Positions 9,439 through 19,377 of a stretch of DNA of 64,000 bases are shown in pieces. The notes under the pieces are model-generated. The model searched no databases. It worked only from the letters and a program-made list of their open reading frames with translations, and was not told where the DNA came from. Made by a program: the position numbers and the translations under genes. Each line of letters begins with the position of its first letter. Position 1 is the first letter of the stretch. Source of the DNA: an uncultured bacterium (GTDB lineage Bacteria; Cyanobacteriota; Vampirovibrionia; Gastranaerophilales; Gastranaerophilaceae); assembly GCA_902776035.1 (NCBI GenBank), contig CACYOO010000002.1, positions 1 to 64,000 on the forward strand, read 5' to 3'.

Positions 9439-10818
9439 CTATGATAAATATTTTTGTATAGTTTTCTTATCAAAAATTTCTATGCTGTCTTTTGAATGAA
9501 TAAAAATCATACAGCTGATAAGCGATTTAAATGTTTCTATTCCAGAATAGGTCATCTTTTTACGCAAATCAGACATGTTTTCTGCTAAAAATTCCGTTAT
9601 AACAGTTTTTTCGCTAAATACAAGACCTGATATATAATCAAAATTTGACATCATTCCTTCTATATACAATATATCCGGAGATTGAAATTCTATAAATCTC
9701 AATGCTTTATCCAAATTAAAGCTGATACTTTCATTTAATTCACATTGATGAACTTTGGCTAAGTCATATTTTGTAATAGATTCAATTGTCATTATATTTT
9801 TATTTAAATCAGATATAGAGTTTAACAATGAATATATAACATGCGTTTTTCCGGACAAAGGCGCACCGCATACTAAAATTATACCCGGATTATTTAATTC
9901 ATTTTTTATTAAAGGTATTTTTGATTTATCATTTATCAATGTTTCTAATTCTTCAGGCGGTTTATATATTTTTAATGCAACTCTTTCACCCATAACTGTC
10001 GGAAATGATGAAATACTTGCAATTATTGTTATATCATCTACCTTGAAACATAATTTTCCAACTTGAGGTATTTCACTCACTGATGGATCTAAATTAGACA
10101 ATGTTTTTAATTTAGCTACAAATGAAGCAGTTAAAACTGATGGTATAAAACCCTTTTCAAATACAGAGCCCTTTTGTTTGAATGTAATTGCTAAGCCCCT
10201 GTTATCATGAGCAAAATATACTTCATGTTTTTCTTCTAAAATTGCTTGTTTTAAAATTGCACGTATTATTTTTTGTATATGTTCTTCTGATAAGTCATCA
10301 TTATGCAATTCTTCATGCCAATCATATCCTATTTCTCGTTCAGCAGTGAATATTTCACCTACGGTATTTGGTGTTTTATAATATTCATCTATTTTTTTCA
10401 TTATACTTGTTTCAGACGATATAACAGGATCTATAGAACACTCCGCATGTTCCATTATCTTATCTATTGCAAACAAGTCTAAAGGATCTGCCATTGCAAC
10501 AGTTAATACATCTTCTATTTTAAATAATGGAATTATTTTATATTTTCGTGCCTCTATTATATTTACATATTTTAAACATTTTTTATCCAAAGAATAATCA
10601 TCCAAATTTACATAAGGAATATGCAATTTTGATTCTAAAAATTTTAAAAGTGCTTCTTCTGATAAGTTATTAGAATTAATTAGAGCCATACCCAAATTAA
10701 TATTTTGAGCATTAGCAATTTCTTCTGCTTTCTCAAGCATTTCATACTCAACAAGACCTTCTCGTACAAGGTCATATTTTAGTTTTTCAAGAGTTTTATT
10801 AGTTACAGCTTCTATCAT
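9439..10818 (-). CDS. Degenerate PilB/GspE-like secretion ATPase
   Basis: The 459-aa protein has an N-terminal MshEN-type domain (about residues 1-150: repeats with LGMALI and LLKFLESKLHIPYVNL) followed by a GspE/PilT-like NTPase fold. Walker A is intact (GAPLSGKT, 318-325). The Walker B/Asp-box region reads PDILYIEGMM (381-390) instead of the usual GEIRD ending, and the zinc-binding tetracysteine motif of PilB/GspE is absent. It may bind ATP but hydrolyse it poorly, acting as a regulator or adaptor of type IV pilus machinery. It sits 19 nt after a receiver protein and a histidine kinase, and is probably co-transcribed with them. It could instead be an active but divergent ATPase. Confidence 0.75.
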   Translation of the reverse strand: MIEAVTNKTLEKLKYDLVREGLVEYEMLEKAEEIANAQNINLGMALINSNNLSEEALLKFLESKLHIPYVNLDDYSLDKKCLKYVNIIEARKYKIIPLFKIEDVLTVAMADPLDLFAIDKIMEHAECSIDPVISSETSIMKKIDEYYKTPNTVGEIFTAEREIGYDWHEELHNDDLSEEHIQKIIRAILKQAILEEKHEVYFAHDNRGLAITFKQKGSVFEKGFIPSVLTASFVAKLKTLSNLDPSVSEIPQVGKLCFKVDDITIIASISSFPTVMGERVALKIYKPPEELETLINDKSKIPLIKNELNNPGIILVCGAPLSGKTHVIYSLLNSISDLNKNIMTIESITKYDLAKVHQCELNESISFNLDKALRFIEFQSPDILYIEGMMSNFDYISGLVFSEKTVITEFLAENMSDLRKKMTYSGIETFKSLISCMIFIHSKDSIEIFDKKTIQKYLS

Positions 10819-10837
10819 ATAAATTTTACTTTTCTTA

Positions 10838-11239
10838 TTATTCTTCTTGTTCTTTTTGTTCTTCTTTTTCAGATTTATTATTAATTAATTTTGCAACAGT
10901 AGATAACACCTCATCCAAATCAAATGGCTTTGTTATATATACATCTGCACCTGTTTCTTCACCTATTTGCCTGTCAGAATCTTGAATACGTGCAGTTAGC
11001 ATAATTATAGGTATATCTTTATATTTTGCATCAAACTTCAAAAGACGGCTTATTTTAAAACCGTTAATTTTAGGCATCATAACATCCAATATCATTAAAT
11101 CCGGTATAATTTCTTTTGCAAGTTTTAAACCGTCCTCACCATTATATGCACAATAACAAGTGTATCCTTCTCCTTCAAGTACAAATTTTAAGGTTTCTAC
11201 TATATCCTGCTCATCATCTACAAGTAATATTTTTTTCAT
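10838..11239 (-). CDS. Receiver-only response regulator (CheY-like)
   Basis: The 133-aa protein is a single receiver domain. Acidic pocket residues are Asp8 and Asp9, the phospho-acceptor is Asp52 (LMILDVMMP), the switch Thr is Thr82 and the conserved Lys is Lys104 (YITKPF). An Asn/Lys/Glu-rich tail follows, and no output domain is present. Its start abuts the stop of the upstream kinase (shared base at 11239). The obvious inference is that the kinase phosphorylates it and that it signals by protein contact, possibly to the PilB-like ATPase downstream. Confidence 0.93.
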   Translation of the reverse strand: MKKILLVDDEQDIVETLKFVLEGEGYTCYCAYNGEDGLKLAKEIIPDLMILDVMMPKINGFKISRLLKFDAKYKDIPIIMLTARIQDSDRQIGEETGADVYITKPFDLDEVLSTVAKLINNKSEKEEQKEQEE

Positions 11240-13251
11240 TAATCATTCTCCTTCGGATAAGTTGTGTATGAAAACATTATATCACATTTCCCATATCCTG
11301 CCTTATCATTAAGTACAGTAGAATTTATCTTTCGTTTTAAAAATTCTGCTGCACACTCATCACTATCAGGAATTACCATGGTAAGTGTCATTTTATCATC
11401 TTTTTTTACTTTTACTGAATTATTAAGATATGTATCTTTTATTAAATTATTTTCTTTTAACAATTTTTCAATCGTATCTTCATCAGACGTTAAAGAAAAT
11501 GTTACAAAGTTTGTTTTGTTTACCTTAGCTTGTTGTATAAGTTGTTTATGTAATATCCAGAAATTAGATTCATCAGTTGCAACAGGAAGTACAAAATAAA
11601 AGCTTGAACCGACATTAATTTCACTTTCACACCAGATTACTCCATTATGAGCATTAAGTATTTTCTTTACAATAGGTAAGCCCAAACCTGTTCCGCCTAC
11701 TTCTCTTGAAAGAGAACTTTCTAACTGTTTAAATTGGTCAAAAACTTTTGACAAATTTTCTTCTTCTATTCCTATACCGTTATCTTTTACACATACTTGT
11801 AAGTATTTTCCATGCAATGATTTTATTTCCTGTTCAAAACATTTTGGACAAGTTATATCTTTTGCATCAATTATTTTTGTACCAACCTCTATTTTTCCAC
11901 CCGGTTTTGTAAATTTAATTGCATTAGAAATTAGATTATTTAAAACTTGTTGAAGCCGGAATGAATCTGCAAAAACGTATACAAATTTATCATCAAAATG
12001 GCTTGTAAGCTCTATCTCTTTTGCACTTGCAACACTGTTTTGTTGTAATTTTATAAATTCTATAAGCTTTTCTACATTCGTTGCAACAAACTTATAATCC
12101 ATTTTACCTGCTTCTATTTTTGACATATCAAGTAAGTCATTTATTATTTTTTCAAAACTTTCTATATGTCTGTTTGCCATTGTCAAAAATCTTGACATAT
12201 TATCGGTAACTTCACCTGCTCTACCGCTTGATATTATTTGTAAAGCTGATTTTAACGGAGTAATAGGTGTTCTTAATTCATGAGATACAATAGATACAAA
12301 TTCGGATTTCAAATGTTCAAGCCGATATAGTTCTTTGTTCTTTCGTTGAATTTCTTGTACGTATGCTGAATTTTTCAACGGCATTGATACTTGTTGAGCT
12401 ATTGTATGAAAACATTGTGCATCTTCGTTCGTAAACGTATTTTCTCTATAGATTTCCACAAAACCGAAAAAGTTATCACTTAAATTAATTTGTGCAAACA
12501 TATTATCATATCTTAAAACCGAAAAATCATAATCATCTATAGGATTTTTAGCATATTTAATTGTCTTTAAATCTTCTATATTTAATGCAAATGGCATTTT
12601 TTTATTTTCAAACAATGATTTGTAGTTTAATACCGTCCGAAGTTTCAATGCTTCAAGAAGCCGGTCTGAAATTTGATTTATTGAATTAATTATTAACAAT
12701 GGCTCATTTTCAGATTTAAACGTCAAAACACAAGCTACAGAAAAACCTAATGCCTTATCCAAGCCCTCAAGCATGATATTAATAAGTTTTTCTTTATCAA
12801 GAGTTGTAGAAAATTGTGAGCCGACATTGTACAATACATCAAGTTGATATAAACTTTTTGATAAGTTTTGATTTGAATTTGTAAGCCGTACTATTGACTC
12901 TTTTCTTCTTACATTTATATTTATTGTTGAGAGTAAAACTTCATCTGATAACGGCTCTGTTAATAAAGCATCAACAATATTTTGTAATTCAGGCGGTATT
13001 TTATTGTTGTTTATTATTGCAATTGTTGTTAAATTTTCTTTTATAGAATTAATTTTTCTGTATGTTTGCGAAAAATCAATATTATTTGAGGATAAATCCA
13101 ATATTAATATATTTGGATATTCAACGTTTAATGCATCAAAAAACATTTGCGTATCTGATGCAAAAGAAAAATCGTGTGAATATTTAACTAAAAATTCATC
13201 ATAATGTTTTATTTTTTCATTATTGTTAGAAACGAATAAAATTTTAGCCAT
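11239..13251 (-). CDS. Sensor histidine kinase (pseudo-receiver, GAF, HisKA, HATPase)
   Basis: The 670-aa soluble kinase begins with a receiver-like domain (about 1-115, Asp52 in LILDLSSN but a degenerate acidic pocket). A GAF-like sensor domain follows (about 135-295). The dimerisation helix has the phospho-acceptor His324 in IVSHELRTP. The catalytic domain has the N-box (NLISNAIKF), DNGIGI and GTGLGLPIV. An insert between the N- and G1-boxes contains CPKC, a possible metal site. The C-terminal 90 residues are an extra alpha/beta domain I do not recognise. No membrane segments are seen, so the signal is cytoplasmic. It heads the kinase-regulator-ATPase operon. Confidence 0.93.
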   Translation of the reverse strand: MAKILFVSNNNEKIKHYDEFLVKYSHDFSFASDTQMFFDALNVEYPNILILDLSSNNIDFSQTYRKINSIKENLTTIAIINNNKIPPELQNIVDALLTEPLSDEVLLSTININVRRKESIVRLTNSNQNLSKSLYQLDVLYNVGSQFSTTLDKEKLINIMLEGLDKALGFSVACVLTFKSENEPLLIINSINQISDRLLEALKLRTVLNYKSLFENKKMPFALNIEDLKTIKYAKNPIDDYDFSVLRYDNMFAQINLSDNFFGFVEIYRENTFTNEDAQCFHTIAQQVSMPLKNSAYVQEIQRKNKELYRLEHLKSEFVSIVSHELRTPITPLKSALQIISSGRAGEVTDNMSRFLTMANRHIESFEKIINDLLDMSKIEAGKMDYKFVATNVEKLIEFIKLQQNSVASAKEIELTSHFDDKFVYVFADSFRLQQVLNNLISNAIKFTKPGGKIEVGTKIIDAKDITCPKCFEQEIKSLHGKYLQVCVKDNGIGIEEENLSKVFDQFKQLESSLSREVGGTGLGLPIVKKILNAHNGVIWCESEINVGSSFYFVLPVATDESNFWILHKQLIQQAKVNKTNFVTFSLTSDEDTIEKLLKENNLIKDTYLNNSVKVKKDDKMTLTMVIPDSDECAAEFLKRKINSTVLNDKAGYGKCDIMFSYTTYPKEND

Positions 13252-13399
13252 AATTATATGTTATGCCATTTTTTATGTTTTGCAAATCGTTAACAAGCTG
13301 TAATGTTTATCTAAAAATATTTTTAATGATAAATATAATTTATACTAAATTTTAAATAATTATTTAATTTAAAAATAAATATATGCTATATTTTATATT

Positions 13400-14524
13400 A
13401 TGAATACCACATCTGAAAATTTTAATATGGAAATGAATGTAATAAAGGCATTAGGAATTATTGCAATTGTTGCAGGGCATGCAAATTTTTCGGTTCTTAC
13501 ACAGTTTTTCCCTGCATATTCATACCATTTAAGCATATTTTTCTTTGTCTCAGGTTATTTAATAAAAGAAACATATATTGATAATATTTTTGAATATATA
13601 AAAAAGAAATTTAAAAGCCTAATAGTTTTATATTTTATATACAATTCCATTTATGCATTAATAACCTATATCGTGTATAAAATTAACGGGCAAATTGTAG
13701 GTAATTTACCTAATTTAAAAAATTTCTTTATACAACCATTTTTTAATGGACATCAATATTTATTAGATTGTGCACTGTGGTTTGTGCCTCAACTATTTAT
13801 AAGTTTAATTACATTTGTTATTTTATATAAAGTTTTTAAAAAACTAATAAAAAAGGATAGATTAATTTTTATATCATTTCTATCTATAACATTATTATCA
13901 ATTTTTTTATCAGGAAATAATTATGAAAAATTCGATCAATCACTAGGATTAATAGCTTTTAGAACAATGTTTTCACTATTTTTTATATATCTAGGATTCA
14001 TTTATAAATTAAAAATAGAAGATAAATATGCAAAAAAAATTTTTAGTTTAAATTTGTTGCCCTTTATTTTTTTAATACAAGCTATATGCTGGTTAATACC
14101 AAGTAAGCCGTTTGATAAGGGGAGTACTATTCTTGATTACATAATAATTTGGAATTATTTTCCAAATAAAATAACTCCTATTATTACAAGTTTTACAGGA
14201 ATATGGTTAACTATTTTTATTGCAAAATTAATTACTCCTTATGTAAAACCTGGATGCTTCTTAGATAAAATAGGCAGAAACACATTTCATATAATGGCAA
14301 ATCACTTATTTGTTTTTTATATTATTAGTACAATTTTTCTTTCATTAAATCATATATCTCTTTATACTTTAAAAGCATATGATTATGTTTACTATATATA
14401 TAAACCTGAAAAATATATATTCTTTTACATTATTATATCACTTACATTAACAAGTATTTTCGCAATTTTTATAAAAAATATTAAAAACAATTTTTTAAAT
14501 TTATATAAAAAAAGAGGTTGTTAA
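13400..14524 (+). CDS. Acyltransferase family 3 membrane protein
   Basis: The 374-aa polytopic protein has about ten hydrophobic helices and the acyltransferase-3 (OafA/YrhL) N-terminal pattern: NVIKALGIIAIVAGHANF with the conserved His, then YHLSIFFFVSGYL. Such enzymes O-acylate cell-surface sugars or peptides from the cytoplasmic side. The gene stands alone on the plus strand and is much more A/T-rich than its neighbours, which may indicate transfer. No Shine-Dalgarno is seen; TATATT at 13387-13392 ends 7 nt before the ATG, which fits a leaderless message. The substrate cannot be predicted. Confidence 0.88.
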   Translation: MNTTSENFNMEMNVIKALGIIAIVAGHANFSVLTQFFPAYSYHLSIFFFVSGYLIKETYIDNIFEYIKKKFKSLIVLYFIYNSIYALITYIVYKINGQIVGNLPNLKNFFIQPFFNGHQYLLDCALWFVPQLFISLITFVILYKVFKKLIKKDRLIFISFLSITLLSIFLSGNNYEKFDQSLGLIAFRTMFSLFFIYLGFIYKLKIEDKYAKKIFSLNLLPFIFLIQAICWLIPSKPFDKGSTILDYIIIWNYFPNKITPIITSFTGIWLTIFIAKLITPYVKPGCFLDKIGRNTFHIMANHLFVFYIISTIFLSLNHISLYTLKAYDYVYYIYKPEKYIFFYIIISLTLTSIFAIFIKNIKNNFLNLYKKRGC

Positions 14525-14536
14525 AAACAACCTCTC
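14505..14536 (-). terminator. Rho-independent terminator of the DHH gene
   Basis: GAGGTTGTT at 14514-14522 pairs with AACAACCTC at 14526-14534. On the minus strand a run of seven T follows. The hairpin overlaps the stop codon of the acyltransferase gene on the other strand. Confidence 0.8.
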
Positions 14537-14570
14537 AAATGTTCACTTTAATACTCTTTTATTTCCTTGC

Positions 14571-17147
14571 TTATGCAGCAGCGTCAAAATGACGTTTGCC
14601 GTGTTTACCATGTTTGCCATGAGCTTTTCCGGCTTTACCTGTATTATTTTGTCCGTAGTTGCCATCAGCTCTGTTACCACCGTGTTTACCGTTTGATTTT
14701 GAATTATCAACTTTGTTTGTTGCCGGTTGGTTCTTTCTTATTTCTCTAACAACATCTGTAATGATTTCAGAAGTTGTTCTTCCTTTTTGTCCATCTTCAG
14801 CAAGTGCAATTTCAATCTTCTTGCACATACCTGCACGTTTTTCAGGAGCAATATTGTTATCTTTCATGATTTCATAGTTCTTTGTTAAGTCTGCGTATAC
14901 AGAAGCTGTATCATCAACTACTTTTCCGTCAACTTTTACTACAAGCGGAGTATCAACTGTAACACCCGGTAAATCAACTCTTCCGCCTGATGCACCACCG
15001 TGTCCGCCACCGCCGAATAAGTTAGCTAATAATTCTGCGTGGTTGCTTGTTGCACCTGATCTGAATGATAATCTTAAACCGTTTTGTTTTGCTACATCTG
15101 AATTTTCTGTTATGTAGTTTTCTTTCTTATCTTGGATAACTAAGATACCAATTCTATCAGCATCATAAGGTCCTGTATAAGTTTGAGTTGCTTTTTCAGT
15201 TAATGTGCTTGGTTTTTGACCTTGAGCCAATTTTTGAGATGTTTCAGACGGATCTGATTTTAATGCACCTAAAACTTCTGAATATTTAAAACTGTTTTGT
15301 ACGTCTAATAATGTAATATCAGGATCTTGTTGAAGTGATGAATTAAATACATCATACATTTTATCATAATCAACTTCGATAATACCTAAGCCCAATTCAG
15401 GAGCCATTTTTCTACCTTCAAGTGCATAAGTTAACATTTTATCACGAGGAGAAATTTTGCCATCTACACTGTTTGAACTCAATGCTCTATCAGGAACATC
15501 ATACGCAATATTTTCACGTAACCATTTTTTATCAACTGAATTATCAGTTTCTGATAATCTGTTTGTTAACCAAGTTGACATACCTTCAGGGAAGAAGTTT
15601 GGTCTTTGTTGAACAGGTAATGCAGAGTGATGAGGAAGCAAGTTAGCTGTTCTTGTGAAAGAGCCGGTATCTGTTGAAGTACCTGTGATTACACTTGCAA
15701 CAAAGTTTTTAGCTGTTTCTCCGCCCTTTTCGAACATTTTACCTAACAAGCCGGCTTTTTCAGCTACAATAGTAACTAATTGAGTTGCTGCAGGTACTGC
15801 TTCACATACAAGAGCCAAGCCATTTTTGTGGATTTTATCCATATCAAGACCTGTTTCATTCTTTGCATTTTGCCATTCTGTAATTCTATGCGGATGGTGA
15901 TCAATATAAATTTGTTTTTTACTATTTTCTAAGTAATCTTTGAAAGCTCCTGAAAATCTTGTTGGTGTTGGAACATCCATTGTAATTACTAAGTCATATT
16001 TTTTCTTTTCTTTACCTTGTAATGGATTTGCATCAAATAAATTATCAGGGTTTTGTAATTCTGCTAAATCTCTTTCCAATACTTTTGATTGTTCTTTTGC
16101 AGAATCAGTATTTAATGTTTTTAATACTTCTAAATTCTTTTGTAATGTTTCGATTTTTTCAGGGTTGTATGGTCTTTTTACTGCTTCAATACCAGGCATT
16201 TTATCACGGAATAAACCAGGTATTTTATCATCTACTGCACAATCAACTTCTCTGTCAGGGAATGCAGCTTTTATTGCGGTTTGCATACCTACTACACATC
16301 CTAATGTATCTCCATCAGGTTTGCAGTGTCCTAAAATTAAAATTCTTTTGTTTTCAGGATTGTTAATTTCATTCGCAATGTTTGTAATTGCTTCTTTAAT
16401 TTCTTTTACTTTTCCTAAACCGTTTTCTTTGCCTTCAATATCAAAAATTCTTTCCAAAACTTGTTGAGGTGATTTTTCAGGTTGATATACCATTACAGCT
16501 TTAGAAATTTTAGGATCTTCTGAATTTAATAAACCATTAAAAGCATCTGTAGCATTCTTTGCCATTTTTTCGTCATCGCCTGTATATTTTAAAGCAGCTC
16601 TTAAACCGATTGTAGGAGCACCTTTTGAAGTACCTGCGATTACATTTGATAATTCAAATCTGAAGTTATTTTTATCTTGTTTTAATACAGGAAGTAATTC
16701 TTCTGCCATTTCTTTCGGAACTGAACCAATTTCACCAAACTTAGGATGAGATAAAGCTATTGTTTTACCCATTCTGGTTTTTTCTTCTTTCCAATTTAAT
16801 CTGTCGCCCTCTTTCCAATTACTGTTTGCTAATTGTACAACAGAATCATCTTCAGCAGTTGCACTTGCACCCTCTGTTCCCAATTGGTGTTTTGATACTC
16901 CTCTTACTCTAAATTGAATTGCCGGTGCATCTTCATTTGCTTTTGTTTCCATAGGATTTTGTAATTTACCTGTAAAAGCTACATGTAATGCATTACCTTC
17001 TTGTTTCATTGAAATAACCTTGTCTTCAGCTTTGTGTGAGAACACTGCTGTGTCAGGTTGATAAGTTAACATTGGTCTTGTTGCAACTTTGTTAAGTTGT
17101 TTTGGTTGTGAAACTACTGATAAGTTTTCGATTCTTCCTAATTTCAT
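14571..17147 (-). CDS. Large DHH/DHHA1 phosphoesterase with extra N-terminal region
   Basis: The 858-aa protein contains a DHH phosphoesterase core in its middle and C-terminal parts: [12 protein letters not shown], the DHH box as [15 protein letters not shown], and the DHHA1 substrate loop [11 protein letters not shown]. This core is known in nanoRNases and c-di-AMP/pApA phosphodiesterases, normally of about 310-340 aa. Here about 270 residues precede it. Within these, about 75-165 ([10 protein letters not shown], then [16 protein letters not shown]) loosely resembles a HIRAN domain; this is an inference. The C-terminus is low-complexity and His/Gly/Lys-rich ([10 protein letters not shown]). 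No signal peptide. The likely activity is cleavage of a short oligonucleotide or cyclic dinucleotide; the substrate is unknown. Confidence 0.82.
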   Translation of the reverse strand: MKLGRIENLSVVSQPKQLNKVATRPMLTYQPDTAVFSHKAEDKVISMKQEGNALHVAFTGKLQNPMETKANEDAPAIQFRVRGVSKHQLGTEGASATAEDDSVVQLANSNWKEGDRLNWKEEKTRMGKTIALSHPKFGEIGSVPKEMAEELLPVLKQDKNNFRFELSNVIAGTSKGAPTIGLRAALKYTGDDEKMAKNATDAFNGLLNSEDPKISKAVMVYQPEKSPQQVLERIFDIEGKENGLGKVKEIKEAITNIANEINNPENKRILILGHCKPDGDTLGCVVGMQTAIKAAFPDREVDCAVDDKIPGLFRDKMPGIEAVKRPYNPEKIETLQKNLEVLKTLNTDSAKEQSKVLERDLAELQNPDNLFDANPLQGKEKKKYDLVITMDVPTPTRFSGAFKDYLENSKKQIYIDHHPHRITEWQNAKNETGLDMDKIHKNGLALVCEAVPAATQLVTIVAEKAGLLGKMFEKGGETAKNFVASVITGTSTDTGSFTRTANLLPHHSALPVQQRPNFFPEGMSTWLTNRLSETDNSVDKKWLRENIAYDVPDRALSSNSVDGKISPRDKMLTYALEGRKMAPELGLGIIEVDYDKMYDVFNSSLQQDPDITLLDVQNSFKYSEVLGALKSDPSETSQKLAQGQKPSTLTEKATQTYTGPYDADRIGILVIQDKKENYITENSDVAKQNGLRLSFRSGATSNHAELLANLFGGGGHGGASGGRVDLPGVTVDTPLVVKVDGKVVDDTASVYADLTKNYEIMKDNNIAPEKRAGMCKKIEIALAEDGQKGRTTSEIITDVVREIRKNQPATNKVDNSKSNGKHGGNRADGNYGQNNTGKAGKAHGKHGKHGKRHFDAAA

Positions 17148-17310
17148 TAGAAACCTTTCTATTTTAAAGTGAACTAAATTGCTAATTTATGGATTGGATT
17201 GATTAATAATAAACACTACACTCCATTTTTAAAAACCCTAAAAAAATTTATTGCTATTTTTTTTATTTTTTATTTATTTTTTGTAATAATTTGTTACAAT
17301 TAAAATATAA

Positions 17311-17345
17311 AAAAAAGCTAAAGAGCTGTGTCTTTAGCTTTTTTA
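17311..17345 (-). terminator. Rho-independent terminator
   Basis: AAAAAGCTAAAG at 17312-17323 pairs with CTTTAGCTTTTT at 17332-17343. It follows the stop of the 5'-nucleotidase-like gene by about 20 nt and has T-runs on both strands. Confidence 0.85.
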
Positions 17346-17364
17346 TATGTTTAAAATGCTTAAT

Positions 17365-19005
17365 TTATGCTTTTTGTTTTCCGTATTGTCCGTTTGTACA
17401 TATCATATTCAAATCGGTATTTCCAAAACTTAATCTTCTATCATCCCCTTGAGCCATGCTTAAATCAAGTTCTTTATGTTTTTCAAGATACGCTTTCATC
17501 ATATCCTGCTGTTTACCAAGTACAGGTGCAGATTGTATATGAGGAGCAAGTATGCCTTTTGCCTCTTTACTTCCTAAAAATTTTGCACATGATTCTTCTA
17601 CTGCTATTTTTACCTTTTTATCACTCGGATTGTTTACATCAATTTCACGTACCGTTTTTCCATCTTTATCAGTTAAAACAAGTGATTTGACAGGTTTTCT
17701 ATCTCCTACTGCATCAGGTTCATATTTAACTTTTAAGCCGGCTGTTCTTAATAAATCAGGATCAACTGTATGTCCGTCAAATATACCTTCTGAAGATGAA
17801 TTCATTAAATCCACAAGTTCTTTTTCAGTTAAATCAACAACCTTGAATTTTGAATTATATGGCATTAAACCGTCATATTCTATATTATAAGTCGTTATTT
17901 TATCTCCGATACCTTTTTTAATGGATTTTGTACTCATCAAAACGGCTTCTACACCTTGAGATTCGCCTGCTTCTAATACAGAATCACATGCTAAATTTAC
18001 AACAGGATTTTCCTGATACCTGTCATGCCATTCATCAGGTGCGGTATAACCATGCTTTACAGTAGCAAGAGTAATTTCTTCACCAAGATTTTCTGCTGCT
18101 AATTTTTTTACATCAGAACTTTCTTCTGCCTTATCAACATCAATTACATGACTGTCTACACTGTTAAGCTTTATAACTCCTTGTTCATCAAAGTCTAAAT
18201 CTAAACCAACGGCATGATGTCCGTCTTTACCGGCTTCTGTTATTAATACGGGAGCTCCGTCTTTTTTGTTTCTGACAACTTGAGTACCTGTTGCATCGTC
18301 TGCCGAATCAACTATACCGTCTTTATTTAAGTGTTGATGAGTATGTCCGCCTACAATTACATCAACTCCTGCACAATTTTCAGCTATTTTTTCATTATCT
18401 TCATGCCCCATGTGAGATACTACGATAATTTTATTAATTCCACTCTGTCGTGCTTCTTCAATAACTGAATTAACATCTTGTATTGAATCTTCAATTTTAT
18501 CGCTTACACCATCAACTCCTGCTTCACGAGGTGCTAGTCCCATTATCATAAATCTGTGTCCATCCTGCATAAATTCTTGACTTCTTACAATACTTTTTCT
18601 TCTTGTACATTTAACAGAAGTATCATCTGAAGTTTTTTCAACAGCACCTGTATCCATGTTTGTAGAAATAATAGGGCTGTTCACTCTTTCTACAGTTTGA
18701 GCCAAATCTTCTTTACTCATATCACATTCGTGGTTTCCAATTGTACTTGCTGTAAAATTAAGCCGATTCATAACTGAAACACCAAGATTACGCAATTTTT
18801 CACATGTGCCATAGAAAAAATCACCGGCATTAAATGAAAGTGTCTTTCTGCCTTTTTGAGCACCCTGTCTTTCAAATGTATCCTTTGCGGTAGTTAAACG
18901 TCCATAACTTCTAAAATTTCCATGAACATCATTTACGCAGAATAAACGGATTTTACATCCTCCGTTACCTTGATTTCCATTTACATTTAAATCTGCCATA
19001 TACAC
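17365..19005 (-). CDS. 5'-nucleotidase/UshA-family metallophosphoesterase
   Basis: The 546-aa protein has the calcineurin-like metal-binding motifs of the UshA family in order: NDVHGN near residue 26, NAGDFFYG, IGNHECD, VVSHMGH and GGHTHQH. A 5'-nucleotidase C-terminal domain follows (about 310-500, with YNIEYDGLMPYNSKF and a LRTAGLKVKYEP region). It is expected to hydrolyse nucleotides or related phosphoesters with two metal ions. Unlike UshA it has no signal peptide: the N-terminus is MYMADLNVNGNQGNGG. It is therefore either cytoplasmic or exported by another route. It is monocistronic, with a terminator at 17311-17345. Confidence 0.88.
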   Translation of the reverse strand: MYMADLNVNGNQGNGGCKIRLFCVNDVHGNFRSYGRLTTAKDTFERQGAQKGRKTLSFNAGDFFYGTCEKLRNLGVSVMNRLNFTASTIGNHECDMSKEDLAQTVERVNSPIISTNMDTGAVEKTSDDTSVKCTRRKSIVRSQEFMQDGHRFMIMGLAPREAGVDGVSDKIEDSIQDVNSVIEEARQSGINKIIVVSHMGHEDNEKIAENCAGVDVIVGGHTHQHLNKDGIVDSADDATGTQVVRNKKDGAPVLITEAGKDGHHAVGLDLDFDEQGVIKLNSVDSHVIDVDKAEESSDVKKLAAENLGEEITLATVKHGYTAPDEWHDRYQENPVVNLACDSVLEAGESQGVEAVLMSTKSIKKGIGDKITTYNIEYDGLMPYNSKFKVVDLTEKELVDLMNSSSEGIFDGHTVDPDLLRTAGLKVKYEPDAVGDRKPVKSLVLTDKDGKTVREIDVNNPSDKKVKIAVEESCAKFLGSKEAKGILAPHIQSAPVLGKQQDMMKAYLEKHKELDLSMAQGDDRRLSFGNTDLNMICTNGQYGKQKA

Positions 19006-19377
19006 ATCCTTTATGAAATATAATACTCAACACTACAAATAATATATCGACATGACATAATAAAACCTTTATATAGCATGCAAATAACCTTTACAAATAT
19101 TTACATATATCCATAAGCCCATATTTACGCATAATTCAACTTGTTATTGTTAGCTTTTACCCTAATAAAACCAAAGCAAAAAGTAAAGTTTTGTAACAAA
19201 AAATCCCTTTTCTGAAATCAGACTACAAAAAAAAACTTTATACAAGTGTGAGAGATAAATAGTTATTTAAAAGATTAAAAGAGAGAGAAAACTAACACAC
19301 ACACTAACTAACCTAACACATTTCCTTCCTAAAATAAAAATTTAGGGCTCCTGAAAAAATCAGGGGTTTTTTTTTGC
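19006..19377. other. Gene-free intergenic stretch with an orphan plus-strand terminator
   Basis: No protein gene is seen on either strand in these 372 bp. The left end should hold the promoter of the 5'-nucleotidase-like gene. The right half is a purine-rich then CA-rich stretch ending in a strong plus-strand hairpin and T9, described as a separate candidate RNA. Confidence 0.7.
19235..19376 (+). ncRNA. Candidate small RNA ending in an orphan terminator
   Basis: A hairpin CTCCTGA/TCAGGGG (19348-19354 with 19360-19366) followed by nine T residues is a strong terminator on the plus strand. Yet both flanking genes are on the minus strand, which implies a plus-strand transcript. Upstream lies an unstructured purine-rich then CA-rich stretch and a CCTTCCT motif (19324-19330) able to pair with Shine-Dalgarno sequences. 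TATACA near 19238 is a possible -10, but I find no good -35. The 5' end is a guess. Confidence 0.3.

Noticed and set aside
15940-16467. 175-codon plus-strand frame
   Set aside because: Antisense shadow of the DHH phosphoesterase gene; no initiation signal and no recognisable protein features.
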